From assembly GCF_000956535.1 (NCBI RefSeq), contig NZ_JYIY01000077.1, positions 62,001 through 126,000 of the forward strand: 64,000 nt of DNA. Direction: 5' to 3'. Position 1 is the stretch's first letter, and the number at the start of each line of letters is the position of its first letter. Origin of the DNA: Microbacterium ginsengisoli. Its GTDB lineage: Bacteria > Actinomycetota > Actinomycetes > Actinomycetales > Microbacteriaceae. A model generated the notes under the pieces. That model saw nothing but the letters and a program-made list of their open reading frames with translations, had not been told where the DNA came from and ran no database searches. Made by a program: the position numbers and the translations under genes. Positions 40,401-52,053 of this stretch are shown here, in pieces.

Positions 40401-43400
40401 ATGGCCCCCAGCCTCCGTCACAGCATCCCCGGCGGGACGTTCCCGGCCGCCCAGGGGATGTACAACCCCGCGTTCGAGAAGGACGCCTGCGGCCTGGCGA
40501 TGGTCGCGACCCTTCGCGGCACGCCCGGCCACGACATCGTCAGCCTGGCGCTCACCGCCCTGCGCAACCTCGAGCACCGCGGCGCGATCGGCTCCGACGC
40601 GGGAACGGGTGACGGCGCCGGCATCCTCACCCAGATGCCCGATGCCTTCCTGCGCGCGGTCGTCGGCTTCGAGTTGCCCCCGGTCGGCGAGTACGCCGCC
40701 GGGCTCGCCTTCCTGCCGCTCGATGCGGCGGAGCGCCAGCGGGTCAAGGACGGCATCGAGCAGGTCGCGGCGTCCGAGAACCTCATCGTGCTCGGCTGGC
40801 GCGAGGTGCCCACCGACGACGCCCACCTCGGCAAGCTCGCGTTCGAGGCTCGTCCCGCGTTCGAGCAGATCTTCGTCTCACGTCCCGCGGTCGGCGACGC
40901 GCCGGCGCTGTCGGGCATCGCGCTCGACCGCCGCGTCTACCGGCTGCGCAAGCGGGCGCGCCGCGAGCACGGCGCCTACTTCGTGTCGCTCTCCAGCCGC
41001 ACCCTCGGCTACAAGGGCATGGTCACGACCCTGCAGCTGGAGCCGTTCTACCCCGACCTGCAGGACGAGCGGTTCACCTCGGAGCTCGCCGTCGTGCACT
41101 CCCGGTACTCGACAAACACGTTCCCGTCGTGGCCGCTCGCGCAGCCGCTGCGCATGCTCGCGCACAACGGCGAGATCAACACGGTCAGCGGCAACCGCAA
41201 CTGGATGCGGGCGCGTCAGTCGCAGCTCGAGTCGGCGCTGGTCGGAGACATCCGCCCGCTGCTGCCCATCTGCACCGACGGCGCCAGCGACTCGGCCTCG
41301 TTCGACGAGGTGCTCGAGCTGCTCACGCTCACGGGACGCAGCCTCCCGCACGCGATCATGATGATGGTGCCGGAGGCGTACGAGAAGCAGGCCGACATCG
41401 ACCCGCAACTGCGGGCGTTCTACGACTACCACTCCATGCAGATGGAGCCGTGGGACGGCCCCGCCGCGCTCATCTTCACCGACGGCACACTCGTCGGCGC
41501 GACCCTCGACCGTAACGGCCTGCGCCCGGGCCGCTGGACGGAGACGACCGACGGCCTCGTCGTCATCGGCTCCGAGACCGGCGTGCTCGACTTCGAGCCC
41601 GAGCGCATCAAGCGCCGCGGCCGTCTGCGCCCGGGGCGCATGTTCCTCGTCGACACGGCCGAGCGCCGCATCATCGAGGACGACGAGATCAAGCAGCAGC
41701 TCTCCACCCTGCACCCGTGGCAGGAGTGGCTGGACGCGGGCCGGGTGCGACTCGCCGATCTTCCCGAGCGCGAGCACATCGTGCATCCGATCGCCTCGAT
41801 CACGCGCCGCCAGCGCACGTTCGGGTACACCGAGGAGGAGGTGCGCATCCTCCTGACCCCGATGGGACAGAACGGCGCCGAGCCCCTCGGCGCGATGGGA
41901 AGCGACACCCCGGTCGCGGTGCTCAGCGAGCGTCCGCGTCTGCTGTTCGACTACTTCACCCAGCAGTTCGCTCAGGTCACGAACCCGCCGCTCGACTCGC
42001 TGCGGGAGGAGATCGTCACCTCCCTCGCACTCGGTCTCGGCCCGGAGCCGAACCTGCTGGCCTGGGGTCCGGAGCACACGCGCACGGTCACGCTCGACTT
42101 CCCCGTCATCGACAACGACGAGCTCGCGAAGATCCAGCACATCGACACCGCCCTCCCGGGCCGCACCTCGGTGACCATCCGCGGCCTGTACCGGGTCGAG
42201 GCGGGCGCGAAGGGCATGAAGAAGCGCCTCGAGCAGATGTGCAGCGAGGTCGACCAGGCCATCGAGGACGGCGCCGAGTTCATCGTGCTCAGCGACCGCG
42301 ACTCGAACAAGGACCTCGCGCCGATCCCGTCGCTGCTCTCGCTGGCCGCCGTGCACCATCACCTCATCCGCAACGAGACCCGCATGAAGGTCGGGCTCGT
42401 CGTCGAGGCCGGTGATGTGCGCGAGGTGCACCACGTCGCCACCCTCATTGGCTACGGGGCATCCGCCGTGAACCCGTACCTCGCGATGGAGACCGTCGAG
42501 TACCTCGTGCGCGCCGGCTTCATCACCAACATCACGCCCGAGAAGGCCGTCCGCAACCTGATCTACGCGCTCGGCAAGGGCGTGCTGAAGATCATGTCGA
42601 AGATGGGCATCTCGACCGTGTCGTCCTACGCGGGCGCGCAGGCGTTCGAGGCCGTGGGGCTGTCGGGCGAGCTCATCGACGCCTACTTCACCGGTACGGA
42701 GTCCAAGCTCGGAGGCATCGGCCTCGACGTGATCGCGGCCGAGAACGCCGCACGCCACGCGTTCGCCTACCCCGAGGACGAGGCCGCCCGCACCCACGAG
42801 CGGCTGTGGACCGGCGGCGAGTACCAGTGGCGCCGCGACGGCTCGCCGCACCTGTTCAACCCGCAGACGATCTTCCGTCTGCAGCACGCGACGCGCGAGC
42901 GCCGGTACGACATCTTCCGCGAGTACACCAAGCTCGTCGACGACCAGGCGGCCGAGCTGAAGACCCTCCGCGGCCTGTTCGGGTTCAAGAAGAACCAGCG
43001 TCCGCGCGTGCCGATCGATGAGGTGGAGCCCGTCTCCGCCATCGTGAAGCGCTTCTCCACCGGCGCGATGAGCTACGGCTCCATCTCGAAGGAGGCGCAC
43101 GAGACGCTCGCGATCGCGATGAACCGCCTCGGCGCGAAGTCCAACACGGGCGAGGGGGGCGAAGACGTCGACCGCCTGCTCGACCCGGAGCGTCGCAGCT
43201 CGATCAAGCAGGTCGCATCGGGCCGCTTCGGCGTGACGAGCCTGTACCTGACCGAGGCCGACGACATCCAGATCAAGCTCGCCCAGGGCGCGAAGCCCGG
43301 CGAGGGAGGTCAGCTGCCTCCCGGCAAGGTGTACCCGTGGATCGCCCGCACCCGCGGCGGCACCCCCGGCGTCGGCCTCATCTCGCCGCCGCCGCACCAC

Positions 43401-44970
43401 GACATCTACTCGATCGAGGACCTCAAGCAGCTGATCTTCGACCTCAAGCGCGCGAACCCGCGCGCCCGGGTGCACGTGAAGCTCGTGAGCCAGTCCGGCA
43501 TCGGGGCGGTCGCCGCCGGCACCGCGAAGGCCCTCGCCGACGTCATCCTCGTCTCGGGTCACGACGGCGGCACCGGCGCGAGCCCCCTCAACTCGCTCAA
43601 GCACGCCGGCACCCCGTGGGAGCTGGGCCTCGCCGAGACCCAGCAGACGCTCATGCTGAACGGCATGCGCGACCGCGTGGTGGTGCAGGTCGACGGCCAG
43701 CTCAAGACTGGGCGCGACGTCGTCATCGGCGCGCTGCTCGGTGCCGAGGAGTTCGGTTTCGCGACCGCGCCCCTCGTCGTCAGCGGCTGCATCATGATGC
43801 GCGTGTGTCATCTCGACACCTGCCCGGTGGGCGTGGCGACGCAGAACCCGGTGCTGCGCGAGCGCTTCTCGGGCAAGCCCGAGTTCGTCGTCAACTTCAT
43901 GGAGTTCATCGCCCAGGAGGTGCGCGAGATCCTCGCCGAGCTCGGGTTCCGCACGCTCGACGAGGCCGTGGGCCGTGTCGACGCGCTCGACCTGAACGGC
44001 GCGATCGAGCACTGGAAGGCGGATGGTCTGGACCTCGCCCCCGTGCTCCAGGGTCCCGACTTCGCCGACGACGAGCCGCGGCGCAATCAGCGCGCCCAGA
44101 AGCACGAGCTCGACGACCACTTCGACGTGCAGCTCATCGAGCGCGCGCAGGACGTCATCGCACACGGCGGCCACCTCGAGATCGACCTGCCCGTGCGCAA
44201 CACCGCGCGCGCTGTCGGCACGATGCTCGGCCACCACGTCACGCTCGCGCACGGCGAGAACGGTCTGCCGACCGACTCGATCGTCGTGAATCTGCACGGC
44301 TCGGCCGGGCAGTCGTTCGGCGCGTTCATGCCGGCCGGCATCACCCTCACCCTCGAGGGCGACTCGAACGACTACGTCGGCAAGGGTCTGTCGGGCGGAC
44401 AGATCGTCGTGCGACCGCCGCGCGGCGCGACATTCCCCGCCTCGAAGAACGTGATCGCCGGAAACGTCATCGGCTACGGCGCAACGCAGGGCACGCTGTT
44501 CCTGCGCGGCACCGTGGGGGAGCGGTTCCTGGTGCGCAACTCCGGCGCGACCGCCGTCGTGGAGGGCGTGGGCGACCACGCGCTCGAGTACATGACGGGT
44601 GGGCTCGCGGTCATCCTCGGTGAGACCGGACGCAACCTCGGTGCGGGCATGTCGGGCGGCACGGCCTACGTGTACAGGCTCGACTCCGCCCTCGTGAACC
44701 GCGAGGCGCTGGCCGCCGGCGAGCTCATGCTCGATGAGCTCGGCTCGGGCGACGCGGAGATCCTCAAGGACCTGCTCGAGCGCCACGTCGCCGAGACCGA
44801 GTCCGTGCTCGCCGCGAGCCTCCTCGAGCGCTTCGACGAGGAGATCGGCAACTTCGTGCGGGTCGTTCCGCGTGACTACGCAGCGGTGCTGCAGACGCGC
44901 CAGGAGGCGCTCGCGCAGGGCCTCGACCCCGACGGCGACGTCGTGTGGAACCGCATCCTGGAGGTGACGG

Positions 44971-44978
<8 letters not shown>
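40401..44978 (+). CDS. gltB: Glutamate synthase large (alpha) subunit
   Basis: Transfers the amide of glutamine to 2-oxoglutarate. The 1525-residue protein has an N-terminal Ntn-type glutaminase domain whose nucleophile is Cys30 ([10 protein letters not shown]), implying removal of a 29-residue propeptide. Next come the central domain, then the FMN/[3Fe-4S] synthase domain ([35 protein letters not shown], and [18 protein letters not shown] with cluster cysteines), and a C-terminal beta-helix (MSGGTAYVY). The ATG at 40401 is preferred, with GAGG about 9 bases upstream; a GTG at 40386 would add five residues. It overlaps gltD by 8 nt. Confidence 0.97.
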
Positions 44979-46437
<1,459 letters not shown>

Positions 46438-46481
46438 GCTCGAATCCAACCCCACAGCCACACACTGGAGCCGAACACAGG

Positions 46482-47933
46482 ATGAGACGCGCGAAAATCG
46501 TCGCAACCCTCGGCCCGGCAACCTCCACCTACGAGATGGTCCGCGCGATCATCGACGCAGGTGTGGATGTCGCGCGCCTGAACCTTTCCCACGGCGACTA
46601 CTCCGTGCACGACGCGAACTTCGCGAACGTGCGCCGGGCAGCCGACGACGCTGAGCGCCCGGTCGCGGTGCTCGTGGACCTCCAAGGTCCCAAGATCCGC
46701 CTCGGCAAGTTCGCCGACGGACCTCACGATCTCGCCCCCGGCGACATCTTCAAGATCACGGTCGAGGACATCCCCGGCACCAAGGAGATCGTGTCGACGA
46801 CCTTCAAGGGCCTGCCGCAGGACGTCAAGGCCGGCGACTTCCTCCTCATCGACGACGGCAAGGTGCGCGTGAAGGTCCTCGAGACCGACGGCGTCACCGT
46901 CACGACCGAGGTGATCGTGGGCGGTCCGGTCTCGAACAACAAGGGCATCAACCTGCCCGGCGTCGCCGTGAACGTGCCGGCGCTGAGCGAGAAGGACGAG
47001 GCGGACCTCCGCTGGGCGCTGCGCATCGGCGCGGACATCATCGCCCTGTCGTTCGTGCGCTCCGCGAAGGACGTGCAGCGCGTGCACGTGATCATGGCGG
47101 AGGAGGGGCGCCACATCCCGGTCATCGCGAAGATCGAGAAGCCCCAGGCCGTCGACAACCTCGAGGAGATCATCGACGCGTTCGACGGCATCATGGTCGC
47201 CCGTGGCGACCTCGGCGTCGAACTGCCGCTCGAGGCGGTGCCGATCGTGCAGAAGCGCGCGGTCGAGCTCTGCCGCCGCATGGCGAAGCCCGTCATCGTC
47301 GCGACGCAGATGCTCGAGTCGATGATCCAGAACCCGGTGCCGACCCGCGCCGAGACCAGCGACGTCGCCAACGCGGTGCTCGACGGTGCCGACGCGGTCA
47401 TGCTCTCGGGCGAGACGAGCGTCGGCGCGTACCCGGTCGTGGTCGTGGAGACCATGGCCCGCATCGTCGAGTCGACCGAGGAGCACGGGCTCGAGCGCAT
47501 CGCGCCGCTGACCACGAAGCCGCGCACGCAGCCCGGAGCGATCACGCTCGCGGCCCTCGAGGTCGCCGAGTTCGTCGACGCGAAGTGGCTGTGCATCTTC
47601 ACGGAGTCCGGTGACACTGCCCGTCGCATGGCTCGCCTGCGCCCGCGCATCCCCATGATGGCGTTCGCCGCCGACCCGGCGATCCGTCGTCGGATGGCGG
47701 TCAGCTGGGGTGTGCAGTCGACCATCGTCGAGCACGTGCCGCACACCGACCGCATGTTCATCCAGGTGGACGACTTCTTCCTCTCGCACGGCCTCGCGAA
47801 GGTCGGCGACAAGGTCGTCGTGATCTCGGGATCCCCTCCCGGCATCATCGGCTCCACCAACGACATCCGCATCCACAAGATCGGCGACGCCGTGCACGGC
47901 AAGGCCCCGATCTACCAGGCGGAAGCCGAGTAG
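46482..47933 (+). CDS. pyk: Pyruvate kinase
   Basis: Last step of glycolysis, PEP plus ADP to pyruvate plus ATP. The 483-residue protein starts RRAKIVATLGPATSTYEM, and has LNLSHGDYSVH, LVDLQGPKIRLG, the signature VIAKIEKPQAVDNLEEI with catalytic Lys, and MVARGDLGVELP. The C-terminal domain (about 355-483) is the allosteric one. It is followed at 7 bases by a large hairpin terminator. Confidence 0.96.
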   Translation: MRRAKIVATLGPATSTYEMVRAIIDAGVDVARLNLSHGDYSVHDANFANVRRAADDAERPVAVLVDLQGPKIRLGKFADGPHDLAPGDIFKITVEDIPGTKEIVSTTFKGLPQDVKAGDFLLIDDGKVRVKVLETDGVTVTTEVIVGGPVSNNKGINLPGVAVNVPALSEKDEADLRWALRIGADIIALSFVRSAKDVQRVHVIMAEEGRHIPVIAKIEKPQAVDNLEEIIDAFDGIMVARGDLGVELPLEAVPIVQKRAVELCRRMAKPVIVATQMLESMIQNPVPTRAETSDVANAVLDGADAVMLSGETSVGAYPVVVVETMARIVESTEEHGLERIAPLTTKPRTQPGAITLAALEVAEFVDAKWLCIFTESGDTARRMARLRPRIPMMAFAADPAIRRRMAVSWGVQSTIVEHVPHTDRMFIQVDDFFLSHGLAKVGDKVVVISGSPPGIIGSTNDIRIHKIGDAVHGKAPIYQAEAE

Positions 47934-47940
47934 CACCGGT

Positions 47941-47982
47941 ACGACGAAGAGGGATGTCCCGCGGGACATCCCTCTTCGTCGT
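47941..47982. terminator. Perfect 42-base palindromic terminator after pyk
   Basis: The left half opens ACGACGAAGAGGGATGTCCC and the right half mirrors it exactly around a GCGG centre, giving a stem of about 19 pairs with a 4-nt loop. It ends 3 bases before the 3' end of the tRNA-Leu on the other strand, so it probably terminates both pyk and the tRNA transcript. The stem contains GGATGTC and GACATCC, relatives of the dispersed word described in the findings. Confidence 0.88.
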
Positions 47983-47985
47983 CGG

Positions 47986-48068
47986 TACCGGTGGTGGGAC
48001 TCGAACCCACATGCCCTCACGGACAACCGATTTTGAGTCGGTCGCGTCTGCCATTCCGCCACACCGGC
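47986..48068 (-). tRNA. tRNA-Leu (anticodon CAA)
   Basis: Read on the minus strand, the 83-nt sequence starts GCCGGTGTGGCGGAATGGC, with the D-arm AATGGCAGACG. It has an anticodon arm ACCGA-CTCAAAA-TCGGT (anticodon CAA, decoding UUG), a long variable arm typical of class II tRNAs (about TGTCCGTGAGGGCA), and a T-arm GTGGG-TTCGAGT-CCCAC. The acceptor 3' strand is CACCGGT followed by discriminator A; position 1-72 is then a G.U pair rather than G-C. CCA is not encoded. Confidence 0.95.
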
Positions 48069-48105
48069 GTGCGGCCTGCGCCGCGCATCGGGTTTGACCA
48101 TACCT

Positions 48106-48111
48106 TAGGAT
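48106..48111 (+). promoter_or_regulatory. Predicted -10 element for leaderless response-regulator transcript
   Basis: TAGGAT ends 6 bases before the GTG at 48118. No Shine-Dalgarno is at the right distance. Confidence 0.5.
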
Positions 48112-48117
48112 TCAAAG

Positions 48118-48732
48118 GTGACTGATCTAGACGTACCCGCCCAGCCCGCGGCCCCGCGCCGCGTCGTCGTCGCCGAGGACGAGTCGCTCATCCGACTCGA
48201 CATCGTCGAGATCCTGCGCGACAACGGGTACGACGTGGTCGGCGAGGCCGGCGATGGCGAGACGGCTGTGGCCCTCGCGACCGAGCTGCGCCCCGACCTG
48301 GTGATCATGGACGTGAAGATGCCGCAGCTCGATGGCATCTCCGCCGCCGAGAAGCTCAACAAGAACCACATCGCCCCGGTCGTGCTCCTCACCGCCTTCA
48401 GCCAGAAGGAGCTCGTGGAGCGGGCGAGCGAGGCGGGCGCGCTCGCCTACGTCGTGAAGCCGTTCACCCCGAACGACCTGCTGCCGGCGATCGAGATCGC
48501 CCTCGCCCGCCACGAGCAGATCATCACGCTCGAGGCCGAGGTCGCCGACATGGTCGAGCGCTTCGAGACCCGCAAGCTCGTCGACCGCGCGAAGGGTCTG
48601 CTGAACGAGAAGATGGGCCTGAGCGAGCCCGAGGCGTTCCGGTGGATCCAGAAGGCGTCGATGGACCGCCGCCTGACGATGCAGGATGTCGCGAAGGCGA
48701 TCATCGAGCAGCTGGCTCCGAAGAAGGCCTGA
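48118..48732 (+). CDS. pdtaR: ANTAR-domain response regulator (PdtaR-like)
   Basis: The 204-residue two-component regulator has an N-terminal receiver (about 15-130) with VVVAEDESLIRLD acidic pocket, phospho-acceptor Asp65 (LVIMDVKMP) and VVKPF near 115, followed by a C-terminal ANTAR domain (about 140-200; RAKGLLNEKMGLSEPEAFRW). ANTAR proteins bind paired hexaloop RNA hairpins and act as antiterminators rather than DNA-binding factors. The order pyk ... pdtaR - thioesterase - polA matches M. tuberculosis (Rv1617, Rv1626, Rv1627, Rv1629). The cognate kinase PdtaS is not encoded next to it, as in Mycobacterium. Confidence 0.92.
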   Translation: MTDLDVPAQPAAPRRVVVAEDESLIRLDIVEILRDNGYDVVGEAGDGETAVALATELRPDLVIMDVKMPQLDGISAAEKLNKNHIAPVVLLTAFSQKELVERASEAGALAYVVKPFTPNDLLPAIEIALARHEQIITLEAEVADMVERFETRKLVDRAKGLLNEKMGLSEPEAFRWIQKASMDRRLTMQDVAKAIIEQLAPKKA

Positions 48733-48740
48733 GCGCCGCC

Positions 48741-49172
48741 TCAGACGCCGGGAGCGTCGCGCACCATGTTGGTGATGCGCACCGTCGAGCACCGGCGACC
48801 CGCGTCATCCGAGATGGCGATCTCGTGCACGGTCAGCGACCGTCCGAGGTGGATCGGCGTGCACACGCCCGTGACGTAGCCGCTCGTGGCCGACCGGGTG
48901 TGGGTGGCGTTGATGTCGATGCCGACGGCGAGCCGGCCCGCCCCGGCGTGGAAGTTCGCGTGCATCGAGCCCATGGACTCGCCGAGCACGACGTAGGCGC
49001 CGCCGTGCATGAGGCCGACCGGCTGCGTGTTCCCCTCGACGGGCATGCGGGCGATCGCGCGGTCGGGGCCGAACTCGATCCACTCGAGCCCCATCTTCTC
49101 GGCGAGGGCTCCCATGCCGCGCGACTGCGCCCAGGCGAGTCCGTCGGCTCCGGCGGGCAGGTCGGGGCTCAT
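48741..49172 (-). CDS. PaaI-like hotdog-fold thioesterase
   Basis: The 143-residue acyl-CoA thioesterase-like protein has a single hotdog domain with the motif QPVGLMHGGAYVVLGE (HGG and catalytic acidic position), and ATHTRSATSGYVTGVCTPIHLGR. The ATG at 49172 is chosen because AAGGAG lies about 5 bases upstream; an upstream start would add seven residues. Convergent with pdtaR, with an 8-base gap. Substrate is not predictable. Confidence 0.85.
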   Translation of the reverse strand: MSPDLPAGADGLAWAQSRGMGALAEKMGLEWIEFGPDRAIARMPVEGNTQPVGLMHGGAYVVLGESMGSMHANFHAGAGRLAVGIDINATHTRSATSGYVTGVCTPIHLGRSLTVHEIAISDDAGRRCSTVRITNMVRDAPGV

Positions 49173-49237
49173 CGCACTCCTTCGGGATGTCACGGCGCGG
49201 CGCCCGATCGGACCCGGCGGGTGTCGGCGCGCGTCGT

Positions 49238-49243
49238 TAGGCT
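49238..49243 (+). promoter_or_regulatory. Predicted -10 element for leaderless polA transcript
   Basis: TAGGCT ends 6 bases before the polA GTG at 49250. Confidence 0.55.
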
Positions 49244-49249
49244 GACACG

Positions 49250-51883
49250 GTGACCGATTCCGCTCAGCCTACCCTTCTGGTCGTCGACGGCCACTCGCTC
49301 GCGTTCCGCGCCTTCTACGCGCTGCCGGTCGACAATTTCACGACGAAGGACGGCCAGCACACCAACGGCATCTACGGGTTCCTGTCGATGTTCATCAACC
49401 TGCTGAAGTCCGAGAAGCCGACGCATCTCGCGGTCGCGTTCGACACCTCGCGCGTGTCGTTCCGCACCCGCGAGTACGCCGAGTACAAGGCGAACCGATC
49501 GGAGACGCCGCCCGAGTTCGCCGGCCAGATCCCGCTGCTGCAGGACTGCCTGCGGGCCATCGGTGTGACCGTTCTCACCAAGGAGGACATCGAGGCAGAC
49601 GACATCCTCGCGACGCTGGCTACCCGCGGCGCGGAAGCCGGCTACAAGGTGCTCGTCTGCTCGGGCGACCGCGACACGATCCAGCTGGTGACCGACGATG
49701 TCACCCTCCTCTATCCGAGCGTGCAGGGCGTCTCGCAGCTGAAGCGCTACGACCCGGCCGCGGTCGAGGAACGCTACGGCGTGCGCCCCGAGCAGTATCC
49801 CGACATCGCGGCGCTGGTGGGGGAGACGAGCGACAACCTGCCGGGCGTGCCGAAGGTGGGCGAGAAGACCGCGGTGAAGTGGCTCACGCAGTGGGGCACG
49901 CTCGAGGCGCTGCTCGAGAACGCCGACAAGATCGGCGGCGTGGTCGGCGGCAACCTGCGCGAGCATCTCGATGATGTGAAGCGCAACCGCGCCCTCAACC
50001 GCCTGCTGCGCGACGTCGAGCTCCCGGTATCCCCGGCCGATCTCGAGATCGGTGCCACCGACCTGCAGGAGGTGCGCGACATCTTCGCGCGGCTCGAGTT
50101 CCGCACGCTGATGCCGCGCCTGCTCGAGGTGATCGATGCGGGCGACGACCAGGGCGAGAGCGCCCCGGTCACGGTCGCCCCGGTCGCCGTCGAGTCGACG
50201 CCCGCCGACGCCGCCACCTGGCTCACGGGTCGCACCGGGGACGTCGGCGTGGTCGTCACCGTCGAACAGGGCACCCCGGCGCGCCTCGGGTTCGCGGATG
50301 CGACCGCAGCCATCGAGCTGAGCTGGTCGGATGCCGCGGCAACGGCGATCGGCCCGTGGCTCGCCTCCGACGCACCGAAGGTGCTGCACGATGCGAAGCC
50401 GCAGCTCAAGGCGCTGCGCCGCGCCGGCGCAGATCTTCGCGGCATCGTCTTCGACGCCGCCCTCGCCGGCTGGCTCATCCGCCCCAGCTTCCCCGACAAG
50501 ACGCTCGGCGACCTGGTCGAGCGCTACCTCGGCGAGAAGCTCCCTGAGGCCGATCCGACGCAGCTCGTGCCCGAGACAGAGGGAGCGACCCCCGGTCAGC
50601 TGGCCTGGTTCGTCGCTCGTGTCGGAACCGCGATCCGTGACGACATCCCGTCTCCTCTCGCGCGCGTGCTCGATGAGATCGAGCTGCCCACTCTCGACAC
50701 CCTCGCCGACATGGAGCTCGCGGGCGTCGCGGTGTCGCACGACCACCTGTCGGCCTTCTCGACGGAGCTCGCCACGCGTGCCGACGCGATCGCCGCCGAC
50801 GCCTTCGCGGCGATCGGACGCGAAGTGAACCTCGGGTCGCCGAAGCAGCTGCAGGAAGTGCTGTTCGACGACCTGCAGCTGCCGAAGACCCGCAAGACCA
50901 AGACGGGCTATTCGACGGATGCCGCGGTGCTCGCCGATCTGCAGGAGTCGAACCCGCACCCCTTCCTCGACCTGCTGCTGCAGCACCGCGAAGCGACGAA
51001 GCTGCGGCAGATCATCGAGTCCCTCGATGCGGGCATCCAGGACGACGGACGCATCCACACGACCTACGTGCAGACGGGCAGCCAGACCGGCCGCCTGTCG
51101 AGCACCGACCCGAACCTGCAGAACATTCCGGTGCGCACCGAGGAGAGCCGCCGCATCCGGGCCGCCTTCGAAGTCGGCACCGGATTCGAGACACTGCTGA
51201 CAGCCGACTACTCGCAGATCGAGATGCGCATCATGGCGCATCTCTCGGGTGATCCGGGGCTGATCGAGGCGTTCCGGTCCGGCGAGGACCTGCACCGGTT
51301 CGTGGGTGCGCGCGTGTTCGGCGTCGACCCGGCCGAGGTCTCCCCGGCGATGCGCACGAAGGTGAAGGCCATGTCGTACGGTCTCGTCTACGGGCTGAGC
51401 GCCTTCGGACTCTCCAAGCAGCTGCGCATCGAGCAGTCCGAGGCGAAGCAGCTGATGAGCGAATACTTCGCGCGGTTCGGTGCGGTTCGCGACTACCTGC
51501 GCTCGTCGGTCGAGCAGGCCCGTATCGACGGGTTCACCGAGACGATCTTCGGGCGGCGCCGGCCGTTCCCCGACCTCACGAGCCCGAACCGCGTGTTGCG
51601 CGAGAACGCCGAGCGCGCCGCGCTCAACGCCCCGATCCAGGGGAGTGCGGCCGACATCATGAAGCTCGCGCTGTTCCGCATCCACGACGAGCTGCGCAGC
51701 GAGGGGCTGGCCTCCCGCGTGCTGCTGCAGATCCACGACGAACTCGTCGTGGAGGTCGCGCCGGGGGAGTGGGATGCCGCGGAGCGGATCGTGCGCGAGC
51801 GGATGGGCGACGCCGCCGACCTGTCGGTGCCGCTCGACGTGCAGATCGGTCACGGCCGTGACTGGAACGGCGCCGCGCACTGA
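49250..51883 (+). CDS. polA: DNA polymerase I
   Basis: The 877-residue repair and Okazaki-fragment polymerase has an N-terminal 5'-3' exonuclease (about 1-290: LLVVDGHSLAFRAFYALP, DTSRVSFRTREYAEYKANR, YKVLVCSGDRDTIQLV), a middle 3'-5' exonuclease-like domain lacking the DxE motif (the first motif reads VGVVVTVEQG) and so presumably inactive, and an intact polymerase domain with TADYSQIEMRIMAHLSGD (motif A), the motif B helix and LLQIHDELVVE (motif C). Loss of proofreading residues is usual in actinobacterial PolA. GTG start supported by the leaderless -10 spacing. Confidence 0.96.
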   Translation: MTDSAQPTLLVVDGHSLAFRAFYALPVDNFTTKDGQHTNGIYGFLSMFINLLKSEKPTHLAVAFDTSRVSFRTREYAEYKANRSETPPEFAGQIPLLQDCLRAIGVTVLTKEDIEADDILATLATRGAEAGYKVLVCSGDRDTIQLVTDDVTLLYPSVQGVSQLKRYDPAAVEERYGVRPEQYPDIAALVGETSDNLPGVPKVGEKTAVKWLTQWGTLEALLENADKIGGVVGGNLREHLDDVKRNRALNRLLRDVELPVSPADLEIGATDLQEVRDIFARLEFRTLMPRLLEVIDAGDDQGESAPVTVAPVAVESTPADAATWLTGRTGDVGVVVTVEQGTPARLGFADATAAIELSWSDAAATAIGPWLASDAPKVLHDAKPQLKALRRAGADLRGIVFDAALAGWLIRPSFPDKTLGDLVERYLGEKLPEADPTQLVPETEGATPGQLAWFVARVGTAIRDDIPSPLARVLDEIELPTLDTLADMELAGVAVSHDHLSAFSTELATRADAIAADAFAAIGREVNLGSPKQLQEVLFDDLQLPKTRKTKTGYSTDAAVLADLQESNPHPFLDLLLQHREATKLRQIIESLDAGIQDDGRIHTTYVQTGSQTGRLSSTDPNLQNIPVRTEESRRIRAAFEVGTGFETLLTADYSQIEMRIMAHLSGDPGLIEAFRSGEDLHRFVGARVFGVDPAEVSPAMRTKVKAMSYGLVYGLSAFGLSKQLRIEQSEAKQLMSEYFARFGAVRDYLRSSVEQARIDGFTETIFGRRRPFPDLTSPNRVLRENAERAALNAPIQGSAADIMKLALFRIHDELRSEGLASRVLLQIHDELVVEVAPGEWDAAERIVRERMGDAADLSVPLDVQIGHGRDWNGAAH

Positions 51884-52040
51884 TCGCTCCCGCACCCGCG
51901 TGCCGCGCGGATCGACGCCGCGGCCGCCGCGTGCGGGTCGGCGACGGGTGAGCCACAGCAGGAGCGGTGTCGCTGCGGGGGTCACCCGCAGGAGAGCGGC
52001 GAACTGCACGACAGGTTTGGCCTGCGTGAGGCGGCATGCC

Positions 52041-52046
52041 TAGGCT
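52041..52046 (+). promoter_or_regulatory. Predicted -10 element that fixes the start of the DUF885 gene
   Basis: TAGGCT lies between an upstream in-frame ATG (52036) and ATG 52054, ending 7 bases before the latter. The first ATG would precede the transcript, so 52054 is the likely start. The rest of the 170-base polA-DUF885 gap (51884-52053) holds no other recognisable feature. Confidence 0.55.
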
Positions 52047-52053
52047 CGATGCC

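Noticed and set aside
47845..48054. Small minus-strand protein overlapping the pyk end, terminator and tRNA-Leu
   Set aside because: It runs through the palindromic terminator and most of the tRNA, so it cannot be a conserved coding sequence.
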